A DNA stretch of 64,000 nt from Alphaproteobacteria bacterium. GTDB lineage: Bacteria; Pseudomonadota; Alphaproteobacteria; Rhizobiales; Xanthobacteraceae. Positions 46,669 to 55,769 of the stretch are shown here, piece after piece; within the stretch, counting starts at the first letter, position 1, and each line of letters starts with the position of its first letter. The notes under the pieces were generated by a model, which saw only the letters and a program-made list of their open reading frames with translations, was not told where the DNA came from and made no database searches. The position numbers and the translations under genes were made by a program. The DNA lies in assembly GCA_005884685.1 (NCBI GenBank), contig VBAH01000083.1, forward strand, positions 1 through 64,000, written 5' to 3'.

Positions 46669-47985
46669 ATGGCTGAACTGACCCTGATGAAGAACGCCGC
46701 CGAGCAGCAACTCGCGGCCGAATGGACGGCGGCGAAGGCAAAGCTGCCGGGTGCGGCGCCGCTGCGCGCGGCGGCGTTCGAGACCTTTGCCAAGGCGGGA
46801 CTGCCGCACCGCCGCGTCGAGGAGTGGAAATACACCGATCTGCGCGCGCTGATGCGCGAGGCAAAACCGCTTGCCGTGCGCCCCGACGCGGCGGCGTTTG
46901 CCACGCTGGGGGAAACCGACGCGGGGCTTGGCGACCTCGATGCGCGGCGCATCGTGATCGCCGACGGATATCTCGCGCCGGGCTGGACCGATCTCAACGA
47001 AAGCGATCCCGGGATCACCATCGTCGAGCTGATGGCATGGCTGGGTGAGGCCGACCTGTTCCGGCTGAACAGCATTCCCGACGCCGCGCGCAAGGATATC
47101 GCGGTCTCGCTCAACACCGCGTTCATGACCGGCGGCGTCGTGATCCATGTGCGCAAGGATGCCTGCATCGAGCGGCCGATCCATCTCGCCCATGTTTTCA
47201 GCGGCAAGACCGCGGCGGCGATCTATCCACGCTCGATCGTGATCGTTGAGCCCGGCGCCCGGCTGATGCTGATCGAGAGCCACGAGGGGCCGGACGGGAT
47301 CGACTATCAGGCGAACACCGCGCTGCAGATCTTTGCCGGCGACGGCGCGCACGTCGACCACGTCAAGGTCACGCGCGAGGGCGACACGGCACTGCACATT
47401 TCCTCCTTGATGGCCGATGTCGGTGCGCATGCGCGCTTCAACACGTTCGGCTATACGACCGGCGGCGGCGTGGTGCGCAACCAGTTGTTCCTGCGCTTCG
47501 GCGGCGAGGGTACTGTCGCGAACATTCGCGGCGCGACCTTGCTGAAAGGCCGCCAGCACGCCGACACCACACTCGTGGTGGATCATGCGGCCGCCGGCTG
47601 CCAGAGCCGCGAGGTGTTCAAATCCGTGCTCGACGACGAGAGCCGCGGCATTTTCCAGGGCAAAATCGTCGTGCGGCCGGGCGCGCAGAAGACCGACGCC
47701 AAGATGGCGTCGCATGCGCTGATGCTGTCGGATGAGGCCGAAGCCGACAACAAGCCGGAGCTGGAAATCTTCGCCGATGACGTCCAGTGCGGCCACGGCG
47801 CGACGGCGGGCGATCTCGATGAGGATCTGCTGTTCTATCTGCGCGCGCGCGGCATTCCGTCGGCGGAGGCCGAGGCGCTGCTGATCCAGGCCTTCGTCGG
47901 CGAGGCGATCGAAGGCGTCGAGCATGCCGGCCTGCGCGAGGCGCTGATCGAAGCGGTGCAGGCTTGGCTCAAGGCGCGAGGGTGA
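46669..47985 (+). CDS. sufD: Fe-S cluster assembly protein SufD
   Basis: SufB paralogue and partner in the scaffold. 438 residues starting 3 bases after sufC; EEWKYTDLRAL near the N terminus, VEPGARLMLIESHEG in the middle, and the beta-helix C terminus GHGATAGDLDEDLLFYLRARGIPSAEAEALLIQAFVGE are typical. Confidence 0.96.
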   Translation: MAELTLMKNAAEQQLAAEWTAAKAKLPGAAPLRAAAFETFAKAGLPHRRVEEWKYTDLRALMREAKPLAVRPDAAAFATLGETDAGLGDLDARRIVIADGYLAPGWTDLNESDPGITIVELMAWLGEADLFRLNSIPDAARKDIAVSLNTAFMTGGVVIHVRKDACIERPIHLAHVFSGKTAAAIYPRSIVIVEPGARLMLIESHEGPDGIDYQANTALQIFAGDGAHVDHVKVTREGDTALHISSLMADVGAHARFNTFGYTTGGGVVRNQLFLRFGGEGTVANIRGATLLKGRQHADTTLVVDHAAAGCQSREVFKSVLDDESRGIFQGKIVVRPGAQKTDAKMASHALMLSDEAEADNKPELEIFADDVQCGHGATAGDLDEDLLFYLRARGIPSAEAEALLIQAFVGEAIEGVEHAGLREALIEAVQAWLKARG

Positions 47986-47986
47986 G

Positions 47987-49228
47987 ATGCACCCGGCCGT
48001 GACCAATGGCTCCTATGACGTCGCCCGCATCCGCGAGGATTTCCCCGCACTCGCGCTGCAGGTCTACGGCAAGCCGCTGGTCTATCTCGACAATGCGGCT
48101 TCGGCGCAGAAGCCGCAGGCCGTGCTGGACCGGCTGCAGCATGCCTATACGGCCGAATACGCCAATGTGCATCGCGGCCTGCATTACCTCGCCAACGCCG
48201 CGACCGAGGCGTACGAGGGTGCACGCGAGAAGGTGCGGACTTTCCTGAACGCGAAGCGGGCGGAAGAAATCATCTTCACGCGCAACGCCACCGAGGCGAT
48301 CAACCTGGTCGCGTATACGTTCGCGCGCGAGCGCATCCAGCCCGGCGACGAGATCGTCATCTCGATCATGGAGCACCACTCCAACATCGTGCCGTGGCAT
48401 TTCCTGCGCGAGCGCCACGGCGCGGTGATCAAGTGGGCGCCGGTCGACGAGGACGGCAATTTCCTCCTCGACGAATTCGAGAAGCTGCTCACGCCGCGCA
48501 CCAGACTGGTCGCGATGACGCACATGTCGAACGCGCTCGGCTCCATCGTGCCGATCAAGGAGGTGGTGCGCATCGCGCACGCGCGCGGCATCCCGGTGCT
48601 GGTCGACGGCAGCCAGGCTGCGGTGCATCTCGAAATCGACGTGCAGGATATCGGCTGCGATTTCTATGCCATCACCGGCCACAAGCTGTACGGGCCGACC
48701 GGCATCGGCACGCTCTACGGCAAGTACGAGCACCTGGCCAGCATGCGGCCGTTCAACGGCGGCGGCGAGATGATCAAGGAAGTGTTCGAGGATCGTGTGA
48801 TCTACGGCGAGCCGCCGCACAAGTTCGAGGCCGGGACGCCGCCGATCGTGCAGGCGATCGGGCTCGGTGCGGCCATCGATTACGTGCAGTCGATCGGCAA
48901 GGGGCGCATCCGTGCGCACGAAAACGAGGTCGTCAAGTATGCGCACCAGCGGCTGACCGAGATCAACTCGCTGCGCATCATCGGCACGGCAAAGGAAAAG
49001 GGCGCCATCGTCTCGTTCGAATTGAAGGGCGCCCACCCGCACGATGTCGCGACCATCATCGACCGCGCGGGCGTGGCGGTGCGCGCCGGCACGCATTGCG
49101 TGATGCCGCTGCTCGCGCGCTACGGCGTGACGGCGACCTGCCGCGCGTCGTTCGGGCTGTACAACACGAAGGCCGAGGTGGACACGCTCGCGCAAGCGCT
49201 GATCAAAGCACAGGACATGTTCGCATGA
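47987..49228 (+). CDS. sufS: Cysteine desulfurase SufS
   Basis: Class II cysteine desulfurase of 413 residues. PLP lysine K233 in ITGHKLYGPTGIG; active C371 in RAGTHCVMPLLARYG, the short class II loop. It starts one base after the sufD stop and overlaps sufT by 4 bases. No sufE partner is in the window. Confidence 0.97.
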   Translation: MHPAVTNGSYDVARIREDFPALALQVYGKPLVYLDNAASAQKPQAVLDRLQHAYTAEYANVHRGLHYLANAATEAYEGAREKVRTFLNAKRAEEIIFTRNATEAINLVAYTFARERIQPGDEIVISIMEHHSNIVPWHFLRERHGAVIKWAPVDEDGNFLLDEFEKLLTPRTRLVAMTHMSNALGSIVPIKEVVRIAHARGIPVLVDGSQAAVHLEIDVQDIGCDFYAITGHKLYGPTGIGTLYGKYEHLASMRPFNGGGEMIKEVFEDRVIYGEPPHKFEAGTPPIVQAIGLGAAIDYVQSIGKGRIRAHENEVVKYAHQRLTEINSLRIIGTAKEKGAIVSFELKGAHPHDVATIIDRAGVAVRAGTHCVMPLLARYGVTATCRASFGLYNTKAEVDTLAQALIKAQDMFA

Positions 49229-49617
49229 CCGACGAAGCGAAAACCGAAACTGCAACGGCCGAGCCGAACCGGCCGGCGACATCTGGCTCGAGCGCGATTC
49301 CGGCGGAGGAACTCGGCCGCATTACGGACGACGTCGTCAATGCGCTGAAGACCGTCTACGATCCGGAAATCCCGGCCGACATCTACGAGCTCGGCCTGAT
49401 CTACAAGGTCGACATCGCGGACGACCGCGCCGTCACGGTGGACATGACCCTGACCACGCCGAACTGCCCGTCCGCGCAGGAGCTGCCGATCATGGTGGAG
49501 AACGCGGTGTCGAGCGTTGCAGGCGTCGGCCCGGTGACGGTCAACGTCGTGTGGGACCCGCCTTGGGAGCAGAGCCGCATGTCGGACGAGGCGCGCGCCT
49601 CGCTCAACATGTGGTAG
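49225..49617 (+). CDS. sufT: SufT / MIP18-type Fe-S maturation protein
   Basis: 130 residues with the DUF59/MIP18 core TVYDPEIPADIYELGLIYKVDIADDRAVTVDMTLTTPNCPSAQELP, in which DPE and the conserved Cys are present, and VVWDPPWEQSRMSDEARASLNMW. The family helps load clusters into target proteins. N-terminal 25 residues are Thr/Glu/Pro-rich and probably disordered. Overlaps sufS by ATGA. Confidence 0.93.
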   Translation: MTDEAKTETATAEPNRPATSGSSAIPAEELGRITDDVVNALKTVYDPEIPADIYELGLIYKVDIADDRAVTVDMTLTTPNCPSAQELPIMVENAVSSVAGVGPVTVNVVWDPPWEQSRMSDEARASLNMW

Positions 49618-49704
49618 CCATCTTCACAACGGGAGTTTCGTTGTTATTTTAGCCGGATGGCGGAAGACACCACCGGGCTTTGAACCCGGGAAGAGGAGAT
49701 CAAG

Positions 49705-50091
49705 ATGGCCACTGCAAGGCCCCGGCCTCAGGTGATGCGACTGACCGACGCTGCGGCGTCGCGCATCAAGGATATCATGGCCAAGGCGGACAAACCGTTC
49801 GCCGGCGTGCGCGTCGGCGTGAAGAACGGCGGCTGCGCCGGCATGGCCTACACCATGGAATACGCCGAGAGCGTCGAGAAATTCGACGAGGTGGTCGAGG
49901 ACAAGGGCGTCAAGCTGCTGATCGATCCGAAGGCGGTGCTGTTCCTGCTCGGCACCGAGATGGACTTCAAGGTCGACAAGCTGTCTTCCACTTTCGTGTT
50001 CAACAACCCGAACCAGACCTCGGCCTGCGGTTGCGGCGAATCAGTGCAACTGACGGCGGCCACTGATCCTGCCGGCGCCGAGGCGCATTGA
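49705..50091 (+). CDS. sufA: A-type Fe-S carrier protein (SufA/IscA family)
   Basis: 128 residues with VMRLTDAAASRIKDIM, the first Cys in VKNGGCAGMAYTMEY, and the CGCGESV pair near the C terminus that ligate the cluster. Carries clusters from the scaffold to apo-proteins. GAGGAGATCAAG precedes the ATG. Last true suf gene of the operon. Confidence 0.95.
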   Translation: MATARPRPQVMRLTDAAASRIKDIMAKADKPFAGVRVGVKNGGCAGMAYTMEYAESVEKFDEVVEDKGVKLLIDPKAVLFLLGTEMDFKVDKLSSTFVFNNPNQTSACGCGESVQLTAATDPAGAEAH

Positions 50092-50525
50092 GCGCGCCGG
50101 CGGCGTCGTTCATGGACGGCGAATCCATCCGGGAATTGTTCGCCGACTTCGGTCCCGTCGACGTGCGCCGCATGTTCGGCGGTTCCGGCATCTTCGTCGA
50201 TGGCCGCATGATCGCCCTCGTGGCGCGCGACGTGATCTATCTCAAGGCCGACGCGGAAACGATCCCGGCTTTTGAGGCGGAACGCCTCGCACCCTTCAGT
50301 TATGCAACGAAGGGCGGCGAGCGCAAGCTCACCTCATATTGGCGGATGCCCGATCGGCTTTACGATGATCCCGAGGACTTGGCGCGCTGGGCGCGCGCCG
50401 CGCAAGGCGCGGCGCTGCGCGCCGCCAGCAAGCGATCGGAGAAATCGGGAAACAGGAAAGCGAAGCCGCTCACGCCACCTTCGAAGGCGCGACGGACGCG
50501 ACCTCCGGATCGGTCTCGCATATGA
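50088..50525 (+). CDS. TfoX/Sxy N-terminal domain protein
   Basis: 145 residues; IRELFADFGPVDVRRMFGGSGIFVDGRMIALVARDVIYLKAD and FSYATKGGERKLTSYWRMPDRLYDDPEDLARWARAA are the TfoX_N domain, followed by a basic Lys/Arg/Ser tail. TTG 50088 overlaps the sufA stop; ATG 50112 is an alternative. Its 3' end overlaps the convergent GGDEF gene by 56 bases. TfoX-like proteins regulate competence in gamma-proteobacteria, but these stand-alone N-domain versions have no shown role. Confidence 0.85.
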   Translation: MSAPAASFMDGESIRELFADFGPVDVRRMFGGSGIFVDGRMIALVARDVIYLKADAETIPAFEAERLAPFSYATKGGERKLTSYWRMPDRLYDDPEDLARWARAAQGAALRAASKRSEKSGNRKAKPLTPPSKARRTRPPDRSRI

Positions 50526-51537
50526 CGCGGTTTCGGCCGCAGCGTTTGGCGGCGTAGAGGCAGCTGTCGGCGCGCTCGATCAGGGACTGCGCGGTCTCGC
50601 CCCGGCGCAGACCCGCTGCGCCGATCGATACCGTCACGCGCCCGAGATGCTCGCCGGTTGACCGCTTCATCAGTTCCTTCGTCATCACGGCGCGCCGAAC
50701 CTGATCGGCCACTGTGAGGGCCGAGCGCAACGTCGTGCCGGGCAGGATGATCGCGAACTCCTCACCGCCGTAACGTGCGGCGATGTCCTGGCCCTTGACG
50801 TTCTGCTTGAAAGCGATTGCGACGAGACGGAGCACCTGATCGCCGGTCAGGTGTCCGAACGTATCGTTGAACGCCTTGAAGTGGTCGATATCGGCAAGCA
50901 GCAGCGCCATCGGCTCGCCGCTTGCTGCGCTCTGCGCGATAAACTTGTCGAGCGAAGAATCGAAGTACTTGCGGTTGGCAAGCGACGTCAGCGGATCGGT
51001 CAGGCTTTCGTTGCGTACCGCTTCGAGGTTCACCTGGAGCTGATTGATCTCCTGCTTGGAGGCGCGCAGGCTGCTCTCCAGCCGGGTATTGTTCTTTTCC
51101 ATGTCGCGCGTCGTGCGCACCAGCGTCTCGACGATCGCCCGCAACCCGTCGCGATCCTTGGCGGTACCCAGGTCCTGCGTGGCGTGCGCCAGGCTCTCGG
51201 TATATTGCGAGGCCGAGCCGACGGCCGCGTCGATCATCGCCATGACCTGCTCGATCTCGTCGACGATCTGGCCGCCGACATTTTCGATGCGGTCGCTGAG
51301 GCGGGCCGGGGAAAGATAGGTTTCGTAGATCTGGTCGACGTCGGCGGGCGTCAGCGTGCCGTTACGCGTGATGGTCTCGTTGATGGTCTGGTTGAGCGTC
51401 GGATTGTAGCCGGTGGCGTAGGCGTACCAGACTTCGTAGTTGCGCGGGTATGCGGGCTGACGCAGCGCCTTGATCTGGGCGAGTGCAATCTCGGAAAACG
51501 CCAGCGAGCGCTCGTACTCGTCGGATTGCCCACTCAT
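50470..51537 (-). CDS. Diguanylate cyclase (GGDEF domain)
   Basis: Makes cyclic di-GMP. 355 residues from ATG 51537 (MSGQSDEYERSLAFSEIALAQI). N-terminal about 180 residues are helical, including a coiled coil before the C-terminal GGDEF domain with LTDPLTSLANRKYFD, LLLADIDHFKAFNDTFGH and active GGEEF in ARYGGEEFAIILPG. The inhibitory RxxD site is replaced by KGQD. No membrane segment; cytoplasmic. Confidence 0.93.
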   Translation of the reverse strand: MSGQSDEYERSLAFSEIALAQIKALRQPAYPRNYEVWYAYATGYNPTLNQTINETITRNGTLTPADVDQIYETYLSPARLSDRIENVGGQIVDEIEQVMAMIDAAVGSASQYTESLAHATQDLGTAKDRDGLRAIVETLVRTTRDMEKNNTRLESSLRASKQEINQLQVNLEAVRNESLTDPLTSLANRKYFDSSLDKFIAQSAASGEPMALLLADIDHFKAFNDTFGHLTGDQVLRLVAIAFKQNVKGQDIAARYGGEEFAIILPGTTLRSALTVADQVRRAVMTKELMKRSTGEHLGRVTVSIGAAGLRRGETAQSLIERADSCLYAAKRCGRNRVICETDPEVASVAPSKVA

Positions 51538-51772
51538 CTCGTTTGCCACTCCGCACGCAGGCCCCCGGCCGGCGATCCACCGCGAACTCGTGGCTGACCC
51601 TATTGGGAAAGGATTAAACGCGGGGTAAACACGGGCTATTGCGATAATAAAATCGCTGTAACAATTCTGTATAGTTGTATGATCTATAAAGTTGTCAGTA
51701 ATCGACGCACCCGGAAGCCGCGAACGTTGCGGCAAGTCGAAACCGGGGCCGGAAAAAACCAGGTTGGCTCGT

Positions 51773-53110
51773 TCAGGCCTTGAGCGGGACGGGGCGCAGC
51801 AGGAAAGCCGGAAGGTGCGAACCGTCATCCTCCTCAACGCGCGGGCGCGGAACGGGACGGCGTGAACGCGCGTCGTCAAGGCGCGCAACGTGCGCCGTCG
51901 GACGCTCGGGATTCGCTTGGCGGTTCTCTCGGCGCGGCGGCCGGGATGTGGGTCGCTCGCGGACACGCGGCTCGTCCGTCGATACCGGCGGCTCGCCCGC
52001 CCACGCGATCGTCTGCCCGGTGAGTTTCTCGATGGCGGCGACGGACTTTCCGTCGGCCGGCGCCACGATTGTGATGGCGGTGCCGGTGCGGCCGGCGCGG
52101 CCGGTGCGGCCGATGCGGTGGACGTAATCGTCCGGGTGGTGGGGAACATCGAAATTGAACACGTGGCTGACGGCCGGAATGTCGAGGCCGCGCGCCGCGA
52201 CGTCGGACGCGACCAGCAGCTTGACCTCGCCGCGGCGGAACTGCTCGAGCGCGGCGGTGCGCGCGGACTGGTCCATGTCGCCATGCAGCGCGATCGCGGA
52301 AAATCCGTGGCTGACCAGCGAGCGATGCAGCGTGGCCACCTCGCGCTTGCGGTTGCAGAAGATGATTGCGTTGGTCAGCCCCTCGGCGGAGCGGATCAGC
52401 CGGCGCAGCGTGTCGCGCTTGTCGTGCGCCTCGCGCCCGGTCTTGACCAGCGACTGCGCCGTCGTCGCGAGCGTGGTCGCGGGCTTGGCGACTTCGACGC
52501 GCACGGGATTGTGCAGGAACTGCTCGGTGATGCGCCGGATCTCCGGCGGCATGGTCGCGGTGAAGAACAGCGTCTGGCGCGTGAACGGCACCAGCTTGCA
52601 GATGCGCTCGATGTCCGGGATGAAGCCCATGTCGAGCATCCGGTCGGCTTCGTCGATCACGAGAAGTTCGACCCCGGTCATCAGCAGCCGCCCGCGCTCA
52701 TGATGATCGAGCAGGCGGCCCGGCGTGGCGATCAGCACGTCGACGCCGCGCATCAGCTTGGTGTCCTGGTCGTCGAACGAGACGCCGCCGATGATCAGCG
52801 CGACGTTGAGCTTGTGGTTGACGCCGTAGCGCACGAAGCTTTCCTCGACCTGCGCGGCAAGTTCGCGCGTCGGCTCGAGGATGAGCGTGCGCGGCATGCG
52901 GGCGCGGGCGCGGCCCTTTTCGAGCATCGTGAGCATCGGCAGCACGAAGGCCGCGGTCTTGCCGGTGCCGGTCTGTGCGATGCCGAGAACGTCCTGGCGG
53001 GCGAGGACGTGGGGAATTGCCTGCTCTTGGATCGGGGTGGGCGTCGTATAACCGGACGCCACGACGGCTTTTTGGACTTTGTCGGACAGGCCGAGATCAG
53101 CGAAGGACAT
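51773..53110 (-). CDS. DEAD-box ATP-dependent RNA helicase
   Basis: 445 residues, RhlE-like. Starts MSFADLGLSDKVQKAVVASGY; Q-motif TPIQEQAIP, AQTGTGKTAAF, PTRELAAQ, TPGRLLDH, VIDEADRMLDMGF, SAT-equivalent TATMPPEI, ARGLDIPAV and HRIGRTGRAGRTG are all intact. The last 85 residues are Arg/Pro-rich and likely bind RNA. Role in RNA remodelling, often cold adaptation or degradosome; partner to RNase E is possible but not shown. Confidence 0.96.
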   Translation of the reverse strand: MSFADLGLSDKVQKAVVASGYTTPTPIQEQAIPHVLARQDVLGIAQTGTGKTAAFVLPMLTMLEKGRARARMPRTLILEPTRELAAQVEESFVRYGVNHKLNVALIIGGVSFDDQDTKLMRGVDVLIATPGRLLDHHERGRLLMTGVELLVIDEADRMLDMGFIPDIERICKLVPFTRQTLFFTATMPPEIRRITEQFLHNPVRVEVAKPATTLATTAQSLVKTGREAHDKRDTLRRLIRSAEGLTNAIIFCNRKREVATLHRSLVSHGFSAIALHGDMDQSARTAALEQFRRGEVKLLVASDVAARGLDIPAVSHVFNFDVPHHPDDYVHRIGRTGRAGRTGTAITIVAPADGKSVAAIEKLTGQTIAWAGEPPVSTDEPRVRERPTSRPPRRENRQANPERPTAHVARLDDARSRRPVPRPRVEEDDGSHLPAFLLRPVPLKA

Positions 53111-53252
53111 GAAACCTCGAATGGGTGACTCCCCTCGGAGCTAACACCGCACCGGACACGGAACGATGACATTGATGCGCGGGGAGGGCGGTCGAATCTT
53201 GCAATTGGACCGTTCCGCGAGGAACATAATCATTCCGGTCCCAAAGTCAATA

Positions 53253-53267
53253 TGTTGCACTGCAACA
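53253..53267. promoter_or_regulatory. Perfect 15-bp palindrome before the alpha/beta hydrolase
   Basis: TGTTGCA-C-TGCAACA lies 43 bases before the hydrolase start. It contains TGC-N3-GCA, similar to PhaR sites (CTGC-N3-GCAG), and shares TGCACTGC with the region upstream of phaZ. A regulator binding site is likely; its identity is inferred only. Confidence 0.45.
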
Positions 53268-53310
53268 AGCTGGCAGAACACCTAATTTTTCGGAAGAAAT
53301 CGGAGCCGCC

Positions 53311-54012
53311 ATGCCGCAGAGCCTGCCCACCATCCTCGTCCCCGGATTGAACTGCTCGCCGCGGCTTTACGCTCCCCAGGTTCCCGCGTTGTGGCGTTTC
53401 GGCCCGGTCACGGTTGCGGATCACACGCGCGACGAGACGATGGCAGCGATTGCAAAACGCATCCTCGACGACGCACCGCCGCGATTTGCCCTCGCCGGGT
53501 TGTCGATGGGCGGCTACATCGCGCTCGAGGTGATGCGTCAGGCGCCAAGCCGCGTTGCGAAATTGGCGCTGCTCGACACCGGCTCGCGTGCCGATCCGCC
53601 CGAGGCGCAGGAAAGGCGGCGAACCAACATCGCGGCAGCGGAGGCCGGGCGCTTCGATGAAATCATCGACGCGCAGTTCCCGTTGTACGTACATCCGGGC
53701 CGCGCGAACGACGCCGCGCTGAAGTCGGTTTATCTCGCGATGTGCCACGACGTCGGTGCGCAAGCCTATGTGCGCCAGCAGAAGGCGATCATGGGCCGCG
53801 CGGATTCCCGGCCGCTGTTGCCGTCGATCCGCTGCCCCACGCTCGTGCTCGTCGGCGCGCAGGACGAGGCAACGCCGCCGGCGCTCTCCGAGGAAATGGC
53901 CGCGGCGATTTCCGCCGCGCGGCTCGTCGTGGTCCCGGACTGCGGGCATCTCTCCACGCTCGAGCAGCCCGAAGCGGTGACGCGGGCATTGATCGAATGG
54001 ATGAATAGCTGA
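53311..54012 (+). CDS. Alpha/beta-fold hydrolase
   Basis: 233 residues with the nucleophile box LAGLSMGGYIALE (S65), Asp in LVGAQDEATPP and His in PDCGHLSTLEQPEAV. Short lid region at about 100-160. Probably cleaves a carboxylic ester or lactone. Followed in the same direction, 59 bases on, by a Bug-type receptor, and preceded by a palindromic regulatory site. Confidence 0.9.
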   Translation: MPQSLPTILVPGLNCSPRLYAPQVPALWRFGPVTVADHTRDETMAAIAKRILDDAPPRFALAGLSMGGYIALEVMRQAPSRVAKLALLDTGSRADPPEAQERRRTNIAAAEAGRFDEIIDAQFPLYVHPGRANDAALKSVYLAMCHDVGAQAYVRQQKAIMGRADSRPLLPSIRCPTLVLVGAQDEATPPALSEEMAAAISAARLVVVPDCGHLSTLEQPEAVTRALIEWMNS

Positions 54013-54071
54013 CAATCGCCTTGGCGGCATGGCCCGGTTAAGGTCCAGGGAAAGTGCAGAGGGAGGAGTTG

Positions 54072-55043
54072 ATGATCGCAAACGCGCGCCGATGGCTCGT
54101 GTTCGCTCTTGCGGTTTTCGTGAGCGCGCCCGCTCACGCGCAGGGTGACTACCCCAACAGGACCATCCGCATCATCGTCGGCTTCGCGGCGGGGGGCGGC
54201 AATGACATTTTCGCGCGGCTGGTCGGGGCGAAGCTGCAGGAGCTCACCGGCCAGACCGTGATCATCGAAAACAAGCCGGGAGCGGGTGCGCGGCTCGCGA
54301 ACGAATACGCCGCGAACCAGCCAGCCGACGGCTATACCTTGCTGGTTGCCGCGAGCGGCGGCATGTCGATCGCCTCCGCGATCTATCCGAAGCTCGCGTT
54401 TCATCCGACCAAAAGCTTCGTGCCGCTGACGATGATCGCGAATTTCCCGCTGATCCTGGCGATCCCGGCGAACCATCCGGCGCAAGACGTCAAGGAGCTG
54501 GTCGCGTGGATGAAGGCCAATCCGGACAAGTCGAACTACGCGACCTCCTCGCCGGCGTTCACGATTGCGACCGAGCTGTTCAAGCTCAAGACCGGCGCGC
54601 CGGGTCAGGCGATTCCGTACAAGAGCAGCGGAGAGTCGCTGGTGTCGGTTGTCGGCGGCCAGACGCTTCTGACGATCGCCGACGGACCGCCGACCGTGCC
54701 GCTCGTCAAAGGCGGACAGGTGAAGGCGCTTGCCGTGACCGGATCGGCGCGTTCGGCCGAACTGCCCGACGTGCCGAGCATGGCGGAAGCCGGCTTGCCG
54801 GAGGTGAACACCGGATTGTGGAGCGGGCTGTTCGTGCAGGCCGCGACTCCGGCGCCGATCGTGAAGAAGCTGGAGGAAACCTTGCGGCGCGCGATCGCCG
54901 ATCCGGAGGTGAGCGCCAAGCTGAAGGCGATGGCGGTTAACCCGGGCGGCAATTCGTCGGAGGAATTCCGCGCCATGATCGATGCCGACATCAAGACCAC
55001 GGCGGAGGTGGTGAAGGCGGCGAAGCTGGAGTTCAAGGAGTAG
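54072..55043 (+). CDS. Bug-family (TctC-like) solute-binding protein
   Basis: 323 residues. Signal peptide at about 1-25 (RRWLVFALAVFVSAPAHAQ), then YPNRTIRIIVGFAAGGGNDIFARLVGAKLQEL, VIIENKPGAGARLANEYAA, and ARSAELPDVPSMAEAGLPEV, all standard. Captures a small carboxylate in the periplasm. ATG 54072 follows GGGAGGAG. No TctA/TctB genes in the window; many rhizobia have orphan Bug receptors. Confidence 0.92.
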   Translation: MIANARRWLVFALAVFVSAPAHAQGDYPNRTIRIIVGFAAGGGNDIFARLVGAKLQELTGQTVIIENKPGAGARLANEYAANQPADGYTLLVAASGGMSIASAIYPKLAFHPTKSFVPLTMIANFPLILAIPANHPAQDVKELVAWMKANPDKSNYATSSPAFTIATELFKLKTGAPGQAIPYKSSGESLVSVVGGQTLLTIADGPPTVPLVKGGQVKALAVTGSARSAELPDVPSMAEAGLPEVNTGLWSGLFVQAATPAPIVKKLEETLRRAIADPEVSAKLKAMAVNPGGNSSEEFRAMIDADIKTTAEVVKAAKLEFKE

Positions 55044-55055
55044 TTTCGACTTCCG

Positions 55056-55129
55056 CTCATGCCCGCGAAGGCGGGCATCCAATTCTTCCTGCGCTGGCCT
55101 GGGTCCCCGCTTTCGCGGGGACGAGCGCG
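55056..55129. repeat. Palindromic intergenic repeat, same family as 42018-42092
   Basis: ATGCCCGCGAAGGCGGGCAT and GTCCCCGCTTTCGCGGGGAC hairpins joined by a pyrimidine-rich link. Sits between the convergent Bug receptor and isomerase genes. Confidence 0.7.
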
Positions 55130-55136
55130 ACGGACA

Positions 55137-55757
55137 TCACGGCGCCCGCGGCGCGCCGAGCGTGCCGCGCTGGTGCCACGTCACCGCATCTTCGAGCCGG
55201 TCGTCGCCCCAGAACACTTCCCCGTGCGCGACGAAGGTCGGCGCGCCGAAAATCCCGAGCGCGCGCGCTTCCTCGGTCGCCCCGTGGTAGGCGCGTGCGA
55301 TCTCGTCCGACTCGGCCAGCGGGATAACGCGCCGCGGATCCTCGCCGATCTCGCGCAGGGAGTCGGACAGGTTCGGCTCGGCGCCGCACTCCTGGTGCTC
55401 GACGAACCAGCGCCGGTAGGTCGCGCGCACGTAATCCGCGCACCAGCCCTCGCGCGCACCGACGAGCGCGACGCGGTTCGCGAGGTCGAAGTTCTTCAGC
55501 GGGTAGGGCGCCTCGCCTTCGAACGCGAAGCCGTACATCTCCGCGCGGCGATGCAGGTCGCGCCACATGTAGGCGAGTTTCTTCGGCTTCGACATCGGCC
55601 GGTTGTCCATCTCGATCATGATGTCGCGCACCGAGAAGGGCCGCCACACAAAGCGAATGTCGCTCGTGTCCTCCACGCGGTCGATGCGCATCACCGTCAG
55701 GAACGTGTACATGCTCCCGATGGAGAACCAGAAATCGATCGGCTCGGATTGAGGCAT
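55137..55757 (-). CDS. 2-hydroxychromene-2-carboxylate isomerase-like (DsbA fold) protein
   Basis: 206 residues with the DsbA/kappa-GST fold. The N-terminal active position is Ser (DFWFSIGSMYTFLTVMRI) rather than CxxC, as in HCCA isomerases of aromatic degradation. WRPFSVRDIMIEM, YMWRDLHRRAEMYG and FGAPTFVAHGEVFWGDDRLE (cis-Pro loop) fit. Likely a glutathione-dependent isomerase; substrate unknown. Confidence 0.9.
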   Translation of the reverse strand: MPQSEPIDFWFSIGSMYTFLTVMRIDRVEDTSDIRFVWRPFSVRDIMIEMDNRPMSKPKKLAYMWRDLHRRAEMYGFAFEGEAPYPLKNFDLANRVALVGAREGWCADYVRATYRRWFVEHQECGAEPNLSDSLREIGEDPRRVIPLAESDEIARAYHGATEEARALGIFGAPTFVAHGEVFWGDDRLEDAVTWHQRGTLGAPRAP

Positions 55758-55769
55758 ACGCTTCGCGAT

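Noticed and set aside
51538-52284. GGDEF protein extended to 604 residues
   Set aside because: The extra part is the DEAD-box gene tail and the intergenic region in another frame; ATG 51537 matches the family.
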